Assembly: GCF_000942395.1 (NCBI RefSeq)
Contig: NZ_LN812102.1
Coordinates: 31,358 to 95,357 of the forward strand
Origin: Risungbinella massiliensis
Lineage (GTDB): Bacteria; Bacillota; Bacilli; Thermoactinomycetales; Thermoactinomycetaceae
Length of the DNA stretch: 64,000 nt
Direction: 5' to 3'
Shown here: piece by piece, positions 16,851-25,621 of the stretch
Numbering within the stretch: the first letter of the stretch is position 1
Layout of the letters: every line of letters begins with the position of its first letter
Position numbers and translations under genes: made by a program
Notes under the pieces: model-generated
Database searches by the model: none
What the model saw: only the letters and a program-made list of their open reading frames with translations
What the model was told of the DNA's origin: nothing

Positions 16851-17195
16851 ATGAAAAAATATTGGTTCTCTCTCATTGGTGTAAGTTTGCTACTCTTGAC
16901 AGCATGTGGTCAAAGTTCGGATACTCCATCAGAGGAGACGAAAAATGGGTCTACTAACTCTTCGACCACCCAAGTGACAGGAGCTGAAGCGATTGCCAAG
17001 CAAAACTGTACCCGTTGCCATGGTGGAAACCTACAAGGTAGCTATGGGCCTAATCTCCAACAAATCGGTGCGAAGTATAATAAAGAACAACTACTAGGTG
17101 TTCTAAATAACGGAATAGGTTCGATGGGGCCTCAAAAGCAGTTGAATGATGCACAAAAGGAAGAGCTAGCTACATGGTTGGCTGAAAAGAAATAA
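16851..17195 (+). CDS. Lipoprotein c-type cytochrome (cytochrome c551-like)
   Basis: 114 residues. A lipoprotein signal ends in LLLTAC (lipid on Cys19), followed by a Ser/Thr/Asn-rich linker (about 20-45) and a small cytochrome c domain with the haem motif NCTRCHG and a Met ligand in GSMGPQ. B. subtilis CccB is of this type, a membrane-tethered electron carrier to oxidases. AAAGGA lies 12 bp upstream of ATG. Adjacent ctaG supports a role in aerobic respiration. Confidence 0.92.
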   Translation: MKKYWFSLIGVSLLLLTACGQSSDTPSEETKNGSTNSSTTQVTGAEAIAKQNCTRCHGGNLQGSYGPNLQQIGAKYNKEQLLGVLNNGIGSMGPQKQLNDAQKEELATWLAEKK

Positions 17196-17290
17196 TGATT
17201 AAAAAGAAATTATTGTTAAAATGAAATAGTTATATGGAACGTTTTGATTTTTTGTGATATCCTAGAAAAAAACCAGATATTGCTTTATCG

Positions 17291-17320
17291 GAGGAGCCTG
17301 CCATTTAGGGGCTCCTTTTT
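17291..17320 (+). terminator. Terminator after the cytochrome gene
   Basis: GGAGCC (17293-17298) pairs with GGCTCC (17110+ equivalent at 17310-17315), loop 11 nt, then TTTTT. It lies 96 bp after the cytochrome stop and 38 bp before the next start. Confidence 0.75.
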
Positions 17321-17357
17321 GCTGTTTCTGGAAATAATTAGGATATGGAGGGGTTTT

Positions 17358-18653
17358 ATGTTTGATGTATGGTTGACAGGTGGTATCTTTGTATTCATTT
17401 ATGCACTTATTATTGCGGAAAAAGGAAGTCGTGCGGTTGTTTCATTGTTAGGAGCCTCGGCTTTGGTGTTGGCAAAAGTGCTGGAACTACACGAAGTTCT
17501 GACTCATTATATTGAGTGGAATACGATCATCCTATTGATCGGGATGATGCTCATTGTGCATATTACGAATCAAACAGGAGTCTTTCAATGGGCGGCTTTG
17601 CATATAGCAAAATTGGTGAAAGGAAGCCCTAAGCGCTTGTTTTTATCACTAATTTGGATGACAGCCATTGCTTCAGCATTATTAGACAATGTCACCACGG
17701 TTTTGCTAATGGTTCCAATCACTTTTTCACTCACAACACTATTGAAGCTAAATCCTATTCCGTTCCTCATCTCGCAAATTATTGCCTCTAATATTGGTGG
17801 AACTGCCACACTGGTAGGAGATCCTCCTAATATCATGATAGGGTCTGCTAATCCTCATTTGTCTTTTGGCCAATTCCTTATTCATTTAGGGCCGATCTCT
17901 TTGATTATTATGCTTGTCTCCTCTGCTTTACTCCTTTATATATATCGAAAAGAATTAGCTACTAAGCCAGATTCTGTCGAAGAATTGATGAAGATGGAGC
18001 CAGGAGATGCTCTAAAAGATCCCATTTTGTTACGTAAATCGCTCTGGGTTTTAGGTCTTACTTTACTTGGATTTTTGCTACATTCCATTCTTCATATCGA
18101 GGCCTCCACGATTGCCATGACAGGAGCTATGGTCTTGATGGCAATTGGGGTTCCGTCAAATAAAGTGGAGAAGACGATTGGTGCTATTGAGTGGGAAACG
18201 CTCTTTTTCTTTGCTGGTCTTTTTGCCTTGGTAGGAGGTCTAGAAGAAGTAGGAATTCTAAGTGCACTTGCCACCCAACTGATCGTAGTAACAGGCGGTG
18301 ATTTTTTCTGGCTATCTACGCTGATCTTGTGGGTTTCCGGAATTGCTTCTGCTACCATCGATAACATTCCATTTGTGGCTACGATGATCCCGCTCTTACA
18401 GGAAGCTGCCAATGGGCTTGGAGTTGCAGTCGATTCAGCTCAGATGAACACTCTTTGGTGGTCGCTTGCTTTGGGAGCTTGCCTTGGAGGAAATGGTACC
18501 ATTCTCGGGGCTTCGGCTAATTTGATCGTGGTAAGTGCTGCGAACAAACGTGGTGCGAATATTAGTTATTGGGAATTTCTTAAAGTAGGAGCACCTATTA
18601 CCTTAGTATCACTTGTGCTTGCTCATGCTTATGTGATTTTGCGGTACTTCTAA
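17358..18653 (+). CDS. ArsB/NhaD-type ion transporter (IT superfamily)
   Basis: 431 residues, eleven to twelve membrane helices. The superfamily's repeated re-entrant motifs are visible: SALLDNVTTVLLMVPI and GGTATLVGDPPNIMIG in the first half, SATIDNIPFVATMIPLL and GGNGTILGASANLIV in the second. Such proteins are Na+/H+ (NhaD), arsenite (ArsB) or anion transporters. With no arsA, arsR or arsC nearby I cannot choose, although the DPPN motif fits both. ATG 17358 has TGGAGGGG 5-6 bp upstream; the longer open frame upstream crosses a terminator and is not used. Confidence 0.88.
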   Translation: MFDVWLTGGIFVFIYALIIAEKGSRAVVSLLGASALVLAKVLELHEVLTHYIEWNTIILLIGMMLIVHITNQTGVFQWAALHIAKLVKGSPKRLFLSLIWMTAIASALLDNVTTVLLMVPITFSLTTLLKLNPIPFLISQIIASNIGGTATLVGDPPNIMIGSANPHLSFGQFLIHLGPISLIIMLVSSALLLYIYRKELATKPDSVEELMKMEPGDALKDPILLRKSLWVLGLTLLGFLLHSILHIEASTIAMTGAMVLMAIGVPSNKVEKTIGAIEWETLFFFAGLFALVGGLEEVGILSALATQLIVVTGGDFFWLSTLILWVSGIASATIDNIPFVATMIPLLQEAANGLGVAVDSAQMNTLWWSLALGACLGGNGTILGASANLIVVSAANKRGANISYWEFLKVGAPITLVSLVLAHAYVILRYF

Positions 18654-18659
18654 ATGAAA

Positions 18660-18697
18660 CAAAAGGACCCCTTCCAAAAATAGAAGGGGTCCTTTTG
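18660..18697. terminator. Bidirectional terminator
   Basis: Perfect 15-bp stem from CAAAAGGACCCCTTC (18660-18674) to GAAGGGGTCCTTTTG (18683-18697) between convergent genes. Confidence 0.92.
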
Positions 18698-19630
18698 TCA
18701 TTGTCCACTTTTATTGTTTTGTGTTTCCCATATTATTGCGTTATCTTTATTTTTACTAGCAGGTAAAGAAATATTAACTAGGATTACACCGAGTAATATA
18801 ATAGCTGTTCCTACATATATGGTGGATCCAAGTTTTTCATTGAAAATAACATGACCCAAATATAAAGCAATAATAGGCGAAATGAATAAATGCCCACTAG
18901 CTTTGGATGCATCCCAGTTTTTTATCAAATACATATAAATTGCGATGGTAATGCTAGATCCAACAAAAGATAAATAAAGCAGAGATGTAAGGCTTACACC
19001 TGAAAAAGACCTTGCTCCTTGTTCGAACAGTAAACTCGTAATAAAAAGTGCCATCCCCGCAATCAACATCGCTACCGAATTTAGATTCAATATGGAAACC
19101 TTTGAGAGAGTAGGTCTGACTACAATGGTGATAATAGCTGTTGCAATCATTCCTAAAATGACGAAAATCATCGCTACGAAACTAATCCAACTTGCATCTA
19201 CTTGCAGTTGGTTCCACAAAAGTACTACTAATCCCACAAACGATAGAGCAGCTCCAATAAATTGATTCAATGAAATATGTTTTTTCTCATAAAAATATTC
19301 TATTATTAGCAAACTGATCGAAATGGTAGATGCTAACACAGAGATAATTCCACTGGAAAGATATTGAGTTGCCCAGTACACAATTCCAAAAGGTAAGCTG
19401 AAATAAAAAACACCGTACAGAAAAGCTATTTTTAGGTATTCTATTTTAAAATCCCATTTCCTCATAACAATAAGAATGATTCCTACAGTAAAACCGGCTA
19501 TCAGAAATCTCATGGATGCAGACCATAAAGGTAAACTACCCTGAAGTCCGATTTTCTGAGCACCCCATGTTGTTCCATTGACTAGACAGATGATCAAGAA
19601 CAAACCCCAATAAAGCCCAGTATTCTTCAT
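18698..19630 (-). CDS. EamA-family (DMT) transporter
   Basis: 310 residues with ten predicted membrane helices in two EamA repeats. The first starts WGLFLIICLVNGTTWGAQKIGL and closes with FIGAALSFVGLVVLLW; the second closes with YVGTAIILLGVILVNIS. Family members export metabolites, amino acids or drugs by proton exchange; the substrate is unknown. ATG 19630 has GGAGGG 7 bp upstream, so the longer in-frame form starting at 19645 is not used. It lies downstream of the MFS gene on the same strand with a 74-bp gap and may share its transcript. Confidence 0.9.
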   Translation of the reverse strand: MKNTGLYWGLFLIICLVNGTTWGAQKIGLQGSLPLWSASMRFLIAGFTVGIILIVMRKWDFKIEYLKIAFLYGVFYFSLPFGIVYWATQYLSSGIISVLASTISISLLIIEYFYEKKHISLNQFIGAALSFVGLVVLLWNQLQVDASWISFVAMIFVILGMIATAIITIVVRPTLSKVSILNLNSVAMLIAGMALFITSLLFEQGARSFSGVSLTSLLYLSFVGSSITIAIYMYLIKNWDASKASGHLFISPIIALYLGHVIFNEKLGSTIYVGTAIILLGVILVNISLPASKNKDNAIIWETQNNKSGQ

Positions 19631-19704
19631 GAATATACCCTCCACACTATTTACGTCTGTTTAAAACCGATGATCTCATTAGTAATTTCATGTAATTCTC
19701 TAGG

Positions 19705-20943
19705 TTAATGACTTACTCTCACATTAGAACCAGTATGGTTGTTTTTTTGGAAAGTGAGCCGCCATTTCGCCATTACGAGAAAAGGAATACCTAACAAGGT
19801 CAGCACCAAAAGGGAAGAAAATATAGTGATCGGATGTTTTATCCCAAAGTGGTCTAATAAAAATCCCCCAATAATAGGTGCTAGTACATTACCTAATTGT
19901 GTAAAGCCTAACGTTCCAAAGTAGGTTCCTTTTAGCTCTGATTTGGCTATCGTATCGACAAACAAATCAATCATAGTGAATGTTAGAATTTCACCAATTG
20001 TGAAAGCAATGACAATCACTATGAGAGCTAAGCTATTTTTGGTGATGGAAAAGCTAACCAGACTAACCGAAATAAATAGATTCCCCAAGATTAACGAGTT
20101 GATTGGAGAATATTTTTTAGCAATATGGACAATTGGATATTGAAGAATTAAGACAGCTACTGCATTTAGTGATAACATGTATGAAAAAAACTTGGTTCCA
20201 TTTTCAAAATCAGGAAGTAAAGAAAAATATTGTGGTAAAGTCGAAGTGAATTGACCATATCCAAAGACACAGAAGATGGTACCAATAATTATAAATAAAA
20301 ACACTTTGTCTTTCTTGGTCATTTGAAAAGCATTTCGCATACTTATCGATTCTGCAGAGTTATTTTGTGTAAAGGCTTTGGGATATGTATGAAATTGATA
20401 GATAAAAACCATTCCATAGAGGAAGTAAATAATAAAAGCAATCATAAACGGAAATGTGGTTTGAGAAGATCCTAGCATTAGACCAATGAAAGGGCCGAAT
20501 ACTACACCCAAATTGATAGCAGTGTAGCGAAGGTTAAAGACTAGTAACTTCTGTTCGTTCTGGGTTATATCTGATAATAAGGCACGCGAAGCTGGTTCAA
20601 ATAAAGAACGACAAAGTCCGTTTAAAGCATTGACAAGAAAAAAGGATAAGATAGTTTGACTAAATGTAAAACCTAAAAAAACGAAAGACCATCCAAAAAT
20701 AGAGAGAAGGATCATCTTTTTTCGGCCAATTCGGTCAGATAAATAACCGCCGTAGAAACTTACTATAATTCCGATTAAGGAGCTAATGGCGATCACAAGT
20801 CCTGTTTCAAAAGGTGTTGCATGGTGGACTTTAATTAGATAGATAGCTAAAAAAGGAATACTCATAGAAGTAGCCATTCTACCAAAAATAGTTCCAATAA
20901 TAATGGTCCAGCTGATTGGATGAATATTTCTAAGATGTTTCAT
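19705..20943 (-). CDS. MFS multidrug-type transporter (DHA1)
   Basis: 412 residues, about twelve helices, with classic motif A GGYLSDRIGRKKM between helices 2 and 3, and LRYTAINLGVVFGP in helix 5 (motif C-like), which favours export. Related to Bacillus MdtG/YttB-like efflux proteins. GAGGG lies 7 bp before ATG 20943. Transcribed away from the TetR gene at 21140 over a shared 196-bp region holding a strong palindrome, so TetR may control both sides. Confidence 0.88.
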   Translation of the reverse strand: MKHLRNIHPISWTIIIGTIFGRMATSMSIPFLAIYLIKVHHATPFETGLVIAISSLIGIIVSFYGGYLSDRIGRKKMILLSIFGWSFVFLGFTFSQTILSFFLVNALNGLCRSLFEPASRALLSDITQNEQKLLVFNLRYTAINLGVVFGPFIGLMLGSSQTTFPFMIAFIIYFLYGMVFIYQFHTYPKAFTQNNSAESISMRNAFQMTKKDKVFLFIIIGTIFCVFGYGQFTSTLPQYFSLLPDFENGTKFFSYMLSLNAVAVLILQYPIVHIAKKYSPINSLILGNLFISVSLVSFSITKNSLALIVIVIAFTIGEILTFTMIDLFVDTIAKSELKGTYFGTLGFTQLGNVLAPIIGGFLLDHFGIKHPITIFSSLLVLTLLGIPFLVMAKWRLTFQKNNHTGSNVRVSH

Positions 20944-21066
20944 TTGGTTTCCCTCGATTACAACTTAGTATTTGGATAGATGCTATTTGCATTTTGTAAA
21001 ATAATAATATTATTTCATAATTGTATAATATAAATCTAGCCTAAATATTTAATTTCGTGATTCTTA

Positions 21067-21095
21067 TTGACAGGATTCAAAGTTATTATTATATT
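21067..21095 (+). promoter_or_regulatory. SigA-type promoter of tetR-monooxygenase operon
   Basis: Perfect TTGACA (21067-21072) and TATATT (21090-21095) with 17-bp spacing, 45 bp before the TetR start. Confidence 0.78.
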
Positions 21096-21124
21096 TCATT
21101 TAGTAAGTACTTAATAAATGAAAT
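21093..21124. promoter_or_regulatory. 32-bp palindromic operator, probably for the adjacent TetR
   Basis: 21093-21124 reads the same on both strands except for one symmetric mismatch pair. Outer arms are ATTTCATTTA and TAAATGAAAT and the centre is AAGTACTT. It overlaps the end of the -10 box and the expected transcription start, ideal for repression. Autoregulation by the TetR protein encoded 16 bp downstream is inference. Confidence 0.75.
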
Positions 21125-21139
21125 TATGGAGGAATTTCA

Positions 21140-21724
21140 TTGACTAAGACTACTCGTCAGAAACAAGCGCTTGAAACACGCGAAAAGCTATTAGGTGCTG
21201 CTCTTCAATTGTTCTCTCAAAAAGGATTTAAAGAAAGTACAGTAAAAGAGATTGGCAAACAAGCAGGGGTTACGGATGGGTTGATTTATCATTATTTCCG
21301 ATCAAAAGAAGAGCTTCTTTGGGCTGTTTTGCAGAAGTACACGATTAATCGTCCCTTGTATCAATCCCAATTCGGTATCGATGCAACAAAATCTTTAGAA
21401 GATCAACTAGTTAAATATTTTGAGTTAATGTTTAAACACTTATGGGAGCAAAAAAATTTCGTTGTCATGTGTTTTGCAGAATCGCAACGAAATCCGAAGA
21501 TTCATGAACAACTTTTAAGGATTATTCAACAAGGTTGCCAACAGCTAACGGATTTTATCCGATCAAGAGGAAATAAGAAGGAAGTTGATCAAATAACGAT
21601 ACAAAACCTAATTACTTCTCAATTTTTCTATTTCATTATGTGGGATCGCTTTGCAGATAATGAGATGGATCGAACCAACCATATAGAAAAAAGTGTTTCA
21701 GATTTTGTTAAAGTGATCTCATAA
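21140..21724 (+). CDS. TetR-family transcriptional regulator
   Basis: 194 residues. The N-terminal TetR helix-turn-helix (about residues 12-58) contains REKLLGAALQLFSQKGF, TVKEIGKQAGVTDGLIYHYF and KEELLWAV. The helical C-terminal ligand domain ends ...SDFVKVIS. TTG start with GGAGGA 6 bp upstream. It sits behind a consensus promoter overlapped by a palindrome and is followed 28 bp later by a FAD monooxygenase, so it likely represses itself and the enzyme until a ligand binds. Confidence 0.93.
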   Translation: MTKTTRQKQALETREKLLGAALQLFSQKGFKESTVKEIGKQAGVTDGLIYHYFRSKEELLWAVLQKYTINRPLYQSQFGIDATKSLEDQLVKYFELMFKHLWEQKNFVVMCFAESQRNPKIHEQLLRIIQQGCQQLTDFIRSRGNKKEVDQITIQNLITSQFFYFIMWDRFADNEMDRTNHIEKSVSDFVKVIS

Positions 21725-21752
21725 TGGATCAAATAAAGAGGTGGATAATCGA

Positions 21753-23267
21753 TTGGATCGAACTGAAAATCGAGTACTTATTGTTGGTGGAGGGCCAGTT
21801 GGTCTCATCCTTTCTCTAGTATTAGCTCGTTATAAAATCTCTTCTATTATTTTAGAAACAAATACTCAACCCACCACAAGAGATGAATCAAGAGCTATTA
21901 CTTGGATGCCAAGAGGGTTAGAACTTTTGAAATGGTTAGATTTAATAAATAAGTTTCAGGAGAAGGGCGTTTTGCGTTTAGTACATCAATTTGAAGACCA
22001 ACATAAAAAGCTTCTAGAATGGTCTTTCAAAGGAATTGAGTCACCTTTTCCATATTCACTCCAGCTACCACAACATGATACAGAGGTAATTTTGGAAAAA
22101 GCCGCATTAGATACAGGTTTAGTCGAAATTAGGCGAGGACACCAAGTATTAGAGTGTAGTCAAACGGAGGAATATGTCAGGGTAACTGTGAAAAGTAAAG
22201 ACGAATGCTATCAACTTTCTTCCCCCTGGGGTGTAGGATGTGATGGTGCTAAAAGCAGTATTCGTTCAAAATTAGGGATTGAAAAAACTTGGCGTGATTA
22301 TGGTATGAATTCAGCAGTAGCGGATTTTGAATTAGATTGCGACTTGCCAAATAATATCTCCAATATCGTATTGGATCCAAAACGTCCTTATGGATTTTTT
22401 TATTTTGCACCAGGTCGTTGGCGCCTTATCTATCGAATTAATAACGATGAAAGTCGTGAAGAAGCCATAAGTGAGTATTTTGCTCGAAAGTTGATTCAAG
22501 AAAAATTGCCAAGTGCTAAAATTGAACGGTTCTTATGGGCTAGTGCCTTTCGTTTAGGTCAAGGGCAAAGTGCCACTTACATAAATGGAAGATGGTTATT
22601 AGCTGGAGATGCTGCTCATGCAATGGGACCGTCAGCAGGTGCAGGAATGATGGTAGGTGTTTTAGGAGCTTGGCGTTTAGGTTGGCGTCTTGCGCTTGTA
22701 ATACAAAATCACTTAGATCCTATAAAATTACTTGGAGACTATTCTAATGAACAAAAAGCCGCAGCTAATGAAATACAGGATAATAATGCAATGATATTTC
22801 GGAATATGGCAGTACGAAATAAGATGTTAGCCGCAGGCCGGTCTTTTATGCTAAAGACTCTTTCCAACTTTGCTGCTTTTGGAACGAGAGCTATGGAACG
22901 AGAGGCTTTATTACAACAAGCCTTACCAGTTGCTAGAGCAGTAGATCATTATATACCCGAAAAGGGTATGTCCTTACAAAAACATGGAAATTGGCAAATA
23001 GGGAAACGTGTACCTTATTTAATAGGAGAAAATGATTTTCATCCATCAAATAGTAACTTGCTCGAACATACGATCATTTCCATTGGGAAGTATGACCTTG
23101 AAAAGGAGAAATTTAAATTTCAATCAATTTACCAAAAAATAAATATTCCAATTCATAACTCTCTTATCTTGCCTTGTGAAAGATCTGGATACCGGAATCC
23201 GAAAGAAGATTATGTATTTGCATTAGTAAGACCAGACCAGCATGTTGTTTCTATTTTTAAAGTTTAA
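21753..23267 (+). CDS. FAD-dependent aromatic monooxygenase (PheA/TfdB, rifampicin-monooxygenase-like)
   Basis: 504 residues of group A flavoprotein hydroxylases. FAD dinucleotide loop LIVGGGPVGL at the N-terminus, the DG motif GCDGAKSSIR (about residue 165) and the GD motif LLAGDAAHAMGPSAGAGM (about 285) are all present, followed by a C-terminal thioredoxin-like extension. Such enzymes hydroxylate phenols, aromatic polyketides, tetracyclines or rifamycins with NAD(P)H and O2. TTG 21753 is chosen as the start (AAAGAGGTGG ends 9 bp upstream); GTG 21741 lies within that ribosome site. Next to TetR and two exporters, a detoxifying role is plausible. Confidence 0.86.
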   Translation: MDRTENRVLIVGGGPVGLILSLVLARYKISSIILETNTQPTTRDESRAITWMPRGLELLKWLDLINKFQEKGVLRLVHQFEDQHKKLLEWSFKGIESPFPYSLQLPQHDTEVILEKAALDTGLVEIRRGHQVLECSQTEEYVRVTVKSKDECYQLSSPWGVGCDGAKSSIRSKLGIEKTWRDYGMNSAVADFELDCDLPNNISNIVLDPKRPYGFFYFAPGRWRLIYRINNDESREEAISEYFARKLIQEKLPSAKIERFLWASAFRLGQGQSATYINGRWLLAGDAAHAMGPSAGAGMMVGVLGAWRLGWRLALVIQNHLDPIKLLGDYSNEQKAAANEIQDNNAMIFRNMAVRNKMLAAGRSFMLKTLSNFAAFGTRAMEREALLQQALPVARAVDHYIPEKGMSLQKHGNWQIGKRVPYLIGENDFHPSNSNLLEHTIISIGKYDLEKEKFKFQSIYQKINIPIHNSLILPCERSGYRNPKEDYVFALVRPDQHVVSIFKV

Positions 23268-23296
23268 CTGGTGACAATCTACAGAGGGAGCAGATT

Positions 23297-23674
23297 ATGA
23301 ATAATTTAGAATTGAACATATTGGAATTGAAACATGTCTTACAGAGAGTGTGGTCCATTAAATCGAGTTCGAAATGGACTCCTCAAAATCCAGCCAAAGG
23401 ACAGTGTGGAGTGACTGCGTTAGTGGTACATGATATTTTTGGTGGAGAGATCATGAAAACGAATACTGTAGGAGGTTGGCATTTTTACAATCGAATTAAC
23501 GGTGAGAATTATGATTTAACTGAATCTCAATTTTACGAACCTATAAAATATATGGATGTCCCATCTAATCGCGAGGAAGCATTTCTAGATACCAATCAAA
23601 CCCAATATGATTACTTATACCAAAGTGTTCATTCCTATTTTCAAAAGAGCGTAACTATGGAAAAACCCCTCTAA
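23297..23674 (+). CDS. YunG-family protein
   Basis: 125 residues resembling B. subtilis YunG, of unknown function. The conserved middle reads KGQCGVTALVVHDIFGGEI, GGWHFYNRINGENYDLT. A Cys after Gln-Gly, then His and Asp, suggest a compact papain-like catalytic triad, but no activity is established. GGGAG is 7-8 bp before ATG 23297. It follows the monooxygenase by 29 bp and is probably co-transcribed; its stop overlaps a terminator. Confidence 0.8.
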   Translation: MNNLELNILELKHVLQRVWSIKSSSKWTPQNPAKGQCGVTALVVHDIFGGEIMKTNTVGGWHFYNRINGENYDLTESQFYEPIKYMDVPSNREEAFLDTNQTQYDYLYQSVHSYFQKSVTMEKPL

Positions 23675-23697
23675 ACATCATAAGAGGGGTTTTATTT
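23662..23697 (+). terminator. Terminator of the tetR-monooxygenase-yunG operon
   Basis: 11-bp stem AAAACCCCTCT (23662-23672) and AGAGGGGTTTT (23683-23693), then ATTT. The stop codon of the YunG gene is inside the hairpin. Confidence 0.85.
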
Positions 23698-23712
23698 GCA
23701 GAAATCTGGAAT

Positions 23713-25434
23713 TTACTGAAGAGATGAAGATGCAGTAGACTTCTTTTTCTTTCCTAGGTAACCAAGAATAGCAGACCCAATTAAAAACAACACCAATATC
23801 CCAAAATCTCGATAAACCATGTTGAAATTCCCAGATGAGATGATGTTCCGTAATCCTCCCACTGCATAGGTCATTGGTAAAAAGGGACTAATGGACTGGA
23901 AAAAGCGGGGAACTAGTTCAATAGGATAGGTTCCAGCACTTGAAGTAAGTTGTAACATAAGTAAAATAATCGACAAGAACCGTCCTACATTCTGTAGAGT
24001 AAGCGTTAGCATCTGGTTAATGGTCATAAACGTCCAAGAGATCAAGATGCTAAATCCAAACAATAGGATTGTAGATTGTGGTGTTATTCCAAGGCCCATA
24101 GTTAAGACAGATAGGCTGATAATCGCTTGCAGTGCTCCTACGAGGTAACTTGTAGGAAGGGAGATAGTTTCTTTCTGTAGTAATGTAGGGACACCATATA
24201 GATCCAACACAGTATAGAGGATCATCGAACCAACCCACAGAGAAAGAGAAATAAAATAGGGTGCAAATCCTGTTGCATAATTAGGGACAGGATGTATTGA
24301 TTCGGTGTGTACACGAATGGGATCAGAGATAATACTTTCTTTTGTTGGTAGATTCAAAAGAGATGCTTGTGCTTGTTGGACGCCTTTTTCTAAGCTTGTC
24401 GCAAGTTGCGTCTGACCTTGCCTGATCTGTGTTAGTCCCACTACCAATTGATTTGCTCCTGTTTGAAGTTGCTCGATTCCGGATACTAGCTTTTTTGCTC
24501 CATCATCTAACTGTTTTACACCAGTGAATAAGTTATTAGGAGCCTGCAAAAGTTGGTCTCCTTTTTCTAATAAGGATCGAGCTTTTTGCAACTTTTCAGC
24601 TACCTGTAATGTTAAGCGTGGATGGGGTTCTAACTCTTGAACACGTTGATTGATCTCTTCGATTTCAGTTAGTAGTTGCAGGACTTGTTTGAGATCGATT
24701 TGGTCTGCTGCGTTTTGTATTTTCTCTGTTGTTTGTTGTACATTACGATGCAGTTTATGGATTCCTTGCTGAAGACGTTTGCTTCCACCTGCTAGTTGTT
24801 TGGTTCCATCTGCAATTTTTTTCGCGCCACTTTCCGCCTTTTTGGTAGCTTCCGCTAATTTTTTTGCTCCATCGGCTGCTTTTTGAAGTTCTCCTGTGCT
24901 ACTGACAACTTTACTAAAGATTTTTTCAAGATAGGTGAGGGTGATGTTTTTTTCTACACTACTTTCCAGTCTTGAAACAATCGACTCTCCTAATCTTCCT
25001 GAGATATAGTTGGCACTTTCATTTGAGTAATAACGGATTTGTGCACGAGAAGGCTTATTTGTGGTTAAAGAAGATACTTGTTCTGAGAAAGTTTTGGGAA
25101 TCTCTAATCCAAAGTAAAAAGTACCCTCTCGAAATCCACGTTGCATCTCCTCCATTGTGACAACTTCCCATTTTATATTACGTTCTTGATGGAGGCGGTC
25201 TACCAGGTCTTTCCCAAGATCGACTTTTTCATTTTGTATTGTTGCTCCTTGATCTTCGTTTACGATTGCAAAAGGGAGATTCTCCAGTTTCTCATAAGGA
25301 TCAAAAAAGGCAACGAGATAGATGTAGCTGTAGACAAGTGGGATGACAATTACTCCGAGTAAACCTACTCGTATTGTACGATGAGCAAGTAAGGAACGAA
25401 TTTCGTTCCAGTAATGGTAACTGGGTTTGGCCAT
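23713..25434 (-). CDS. YhgE/Pip-family membrane protein
   Basis: 573 residues. One N-terminal membrane helix (VGLLGVIVIPLVYSYIYL) precedes a long extracellular part with LPFAIVNEDQGA and coiled-coil repeats of the form GxxxLxxG (KKLAEATKK, TKQLAGGSKRL, GAKKLVSGIEQL). An ABC-2-like block of about five helices makes up the C-terminal 190 residues. Relatives are the lactococcal phage infection protein Pip, B. subtilis YhgE and the type VII-linked EsaA. AAAGGAA is 8 bp upstream of ATG. No type VII secretion genes are close. Confidence 0.9.
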   Translation of the reverse strand: MAKPSYHYWNEIRSLLAHRTIRVGLLGVIVIPLVYSYIYLVAFFDPYEKLENLPFAIVNEDQGATIQNEKVDLGKDLVDRLHQERNIKWEVVTMEEMQRGFREGTFYFGLEIPKTFSEQVSSLTTNKPSRAQIRYYSNESANYISGRLGESIVSRLESSVEKNITLTYLEKIFSKVVSSTGELQKAADGAKKLAEATKKAESGAKKIADGTKQLAGGSKRLQQGIHKLHRNVQQTTEKIQNAADQIDLKQVLQLLTEIEEINQRVQELEPHPRLTLQVAEKLQKARSLLEKGDQLLQAPNNLFTGVKQLDDGAKKLVSGIEQLQTGANQLVVGLTQIRQGQTQLATSLEKGVQQAQASLLNLPTKESIISDPIRVHTESIHPVPNYATGFAPYFISLSLWVGSMILYTVLDLYGVPTLLQKETISLPTSYLVGALQAIISLSVLTMGLGITPQSTILLFGFSILISWTFMTINQMLTLTLQNVGRFLSIILLMLQLTSSAGTYPIELVPRFFQSISPFLPMTYAVGGLRNIISSGNFNMVYRDFGILVLFLIGSAILGYLGKKKKSTASSSLQ

Positions 25435-25621
25435 TAAAAGAGTTCCTTTGTATAGTAGTCTGTATTTTCATTAGTTTTTCTTATAAGCAACAACCTATGC
25501 GAGTGCTTATGGACAGATTTCACTGAATAGGATAACGAAAGCCGGTATAGTCTTTTTTTATCATTTGAAACATAGGAGATTCTAGATCTCAGAGAGCAAG
25601 AAAAGAGAGGAGAAATAACGG

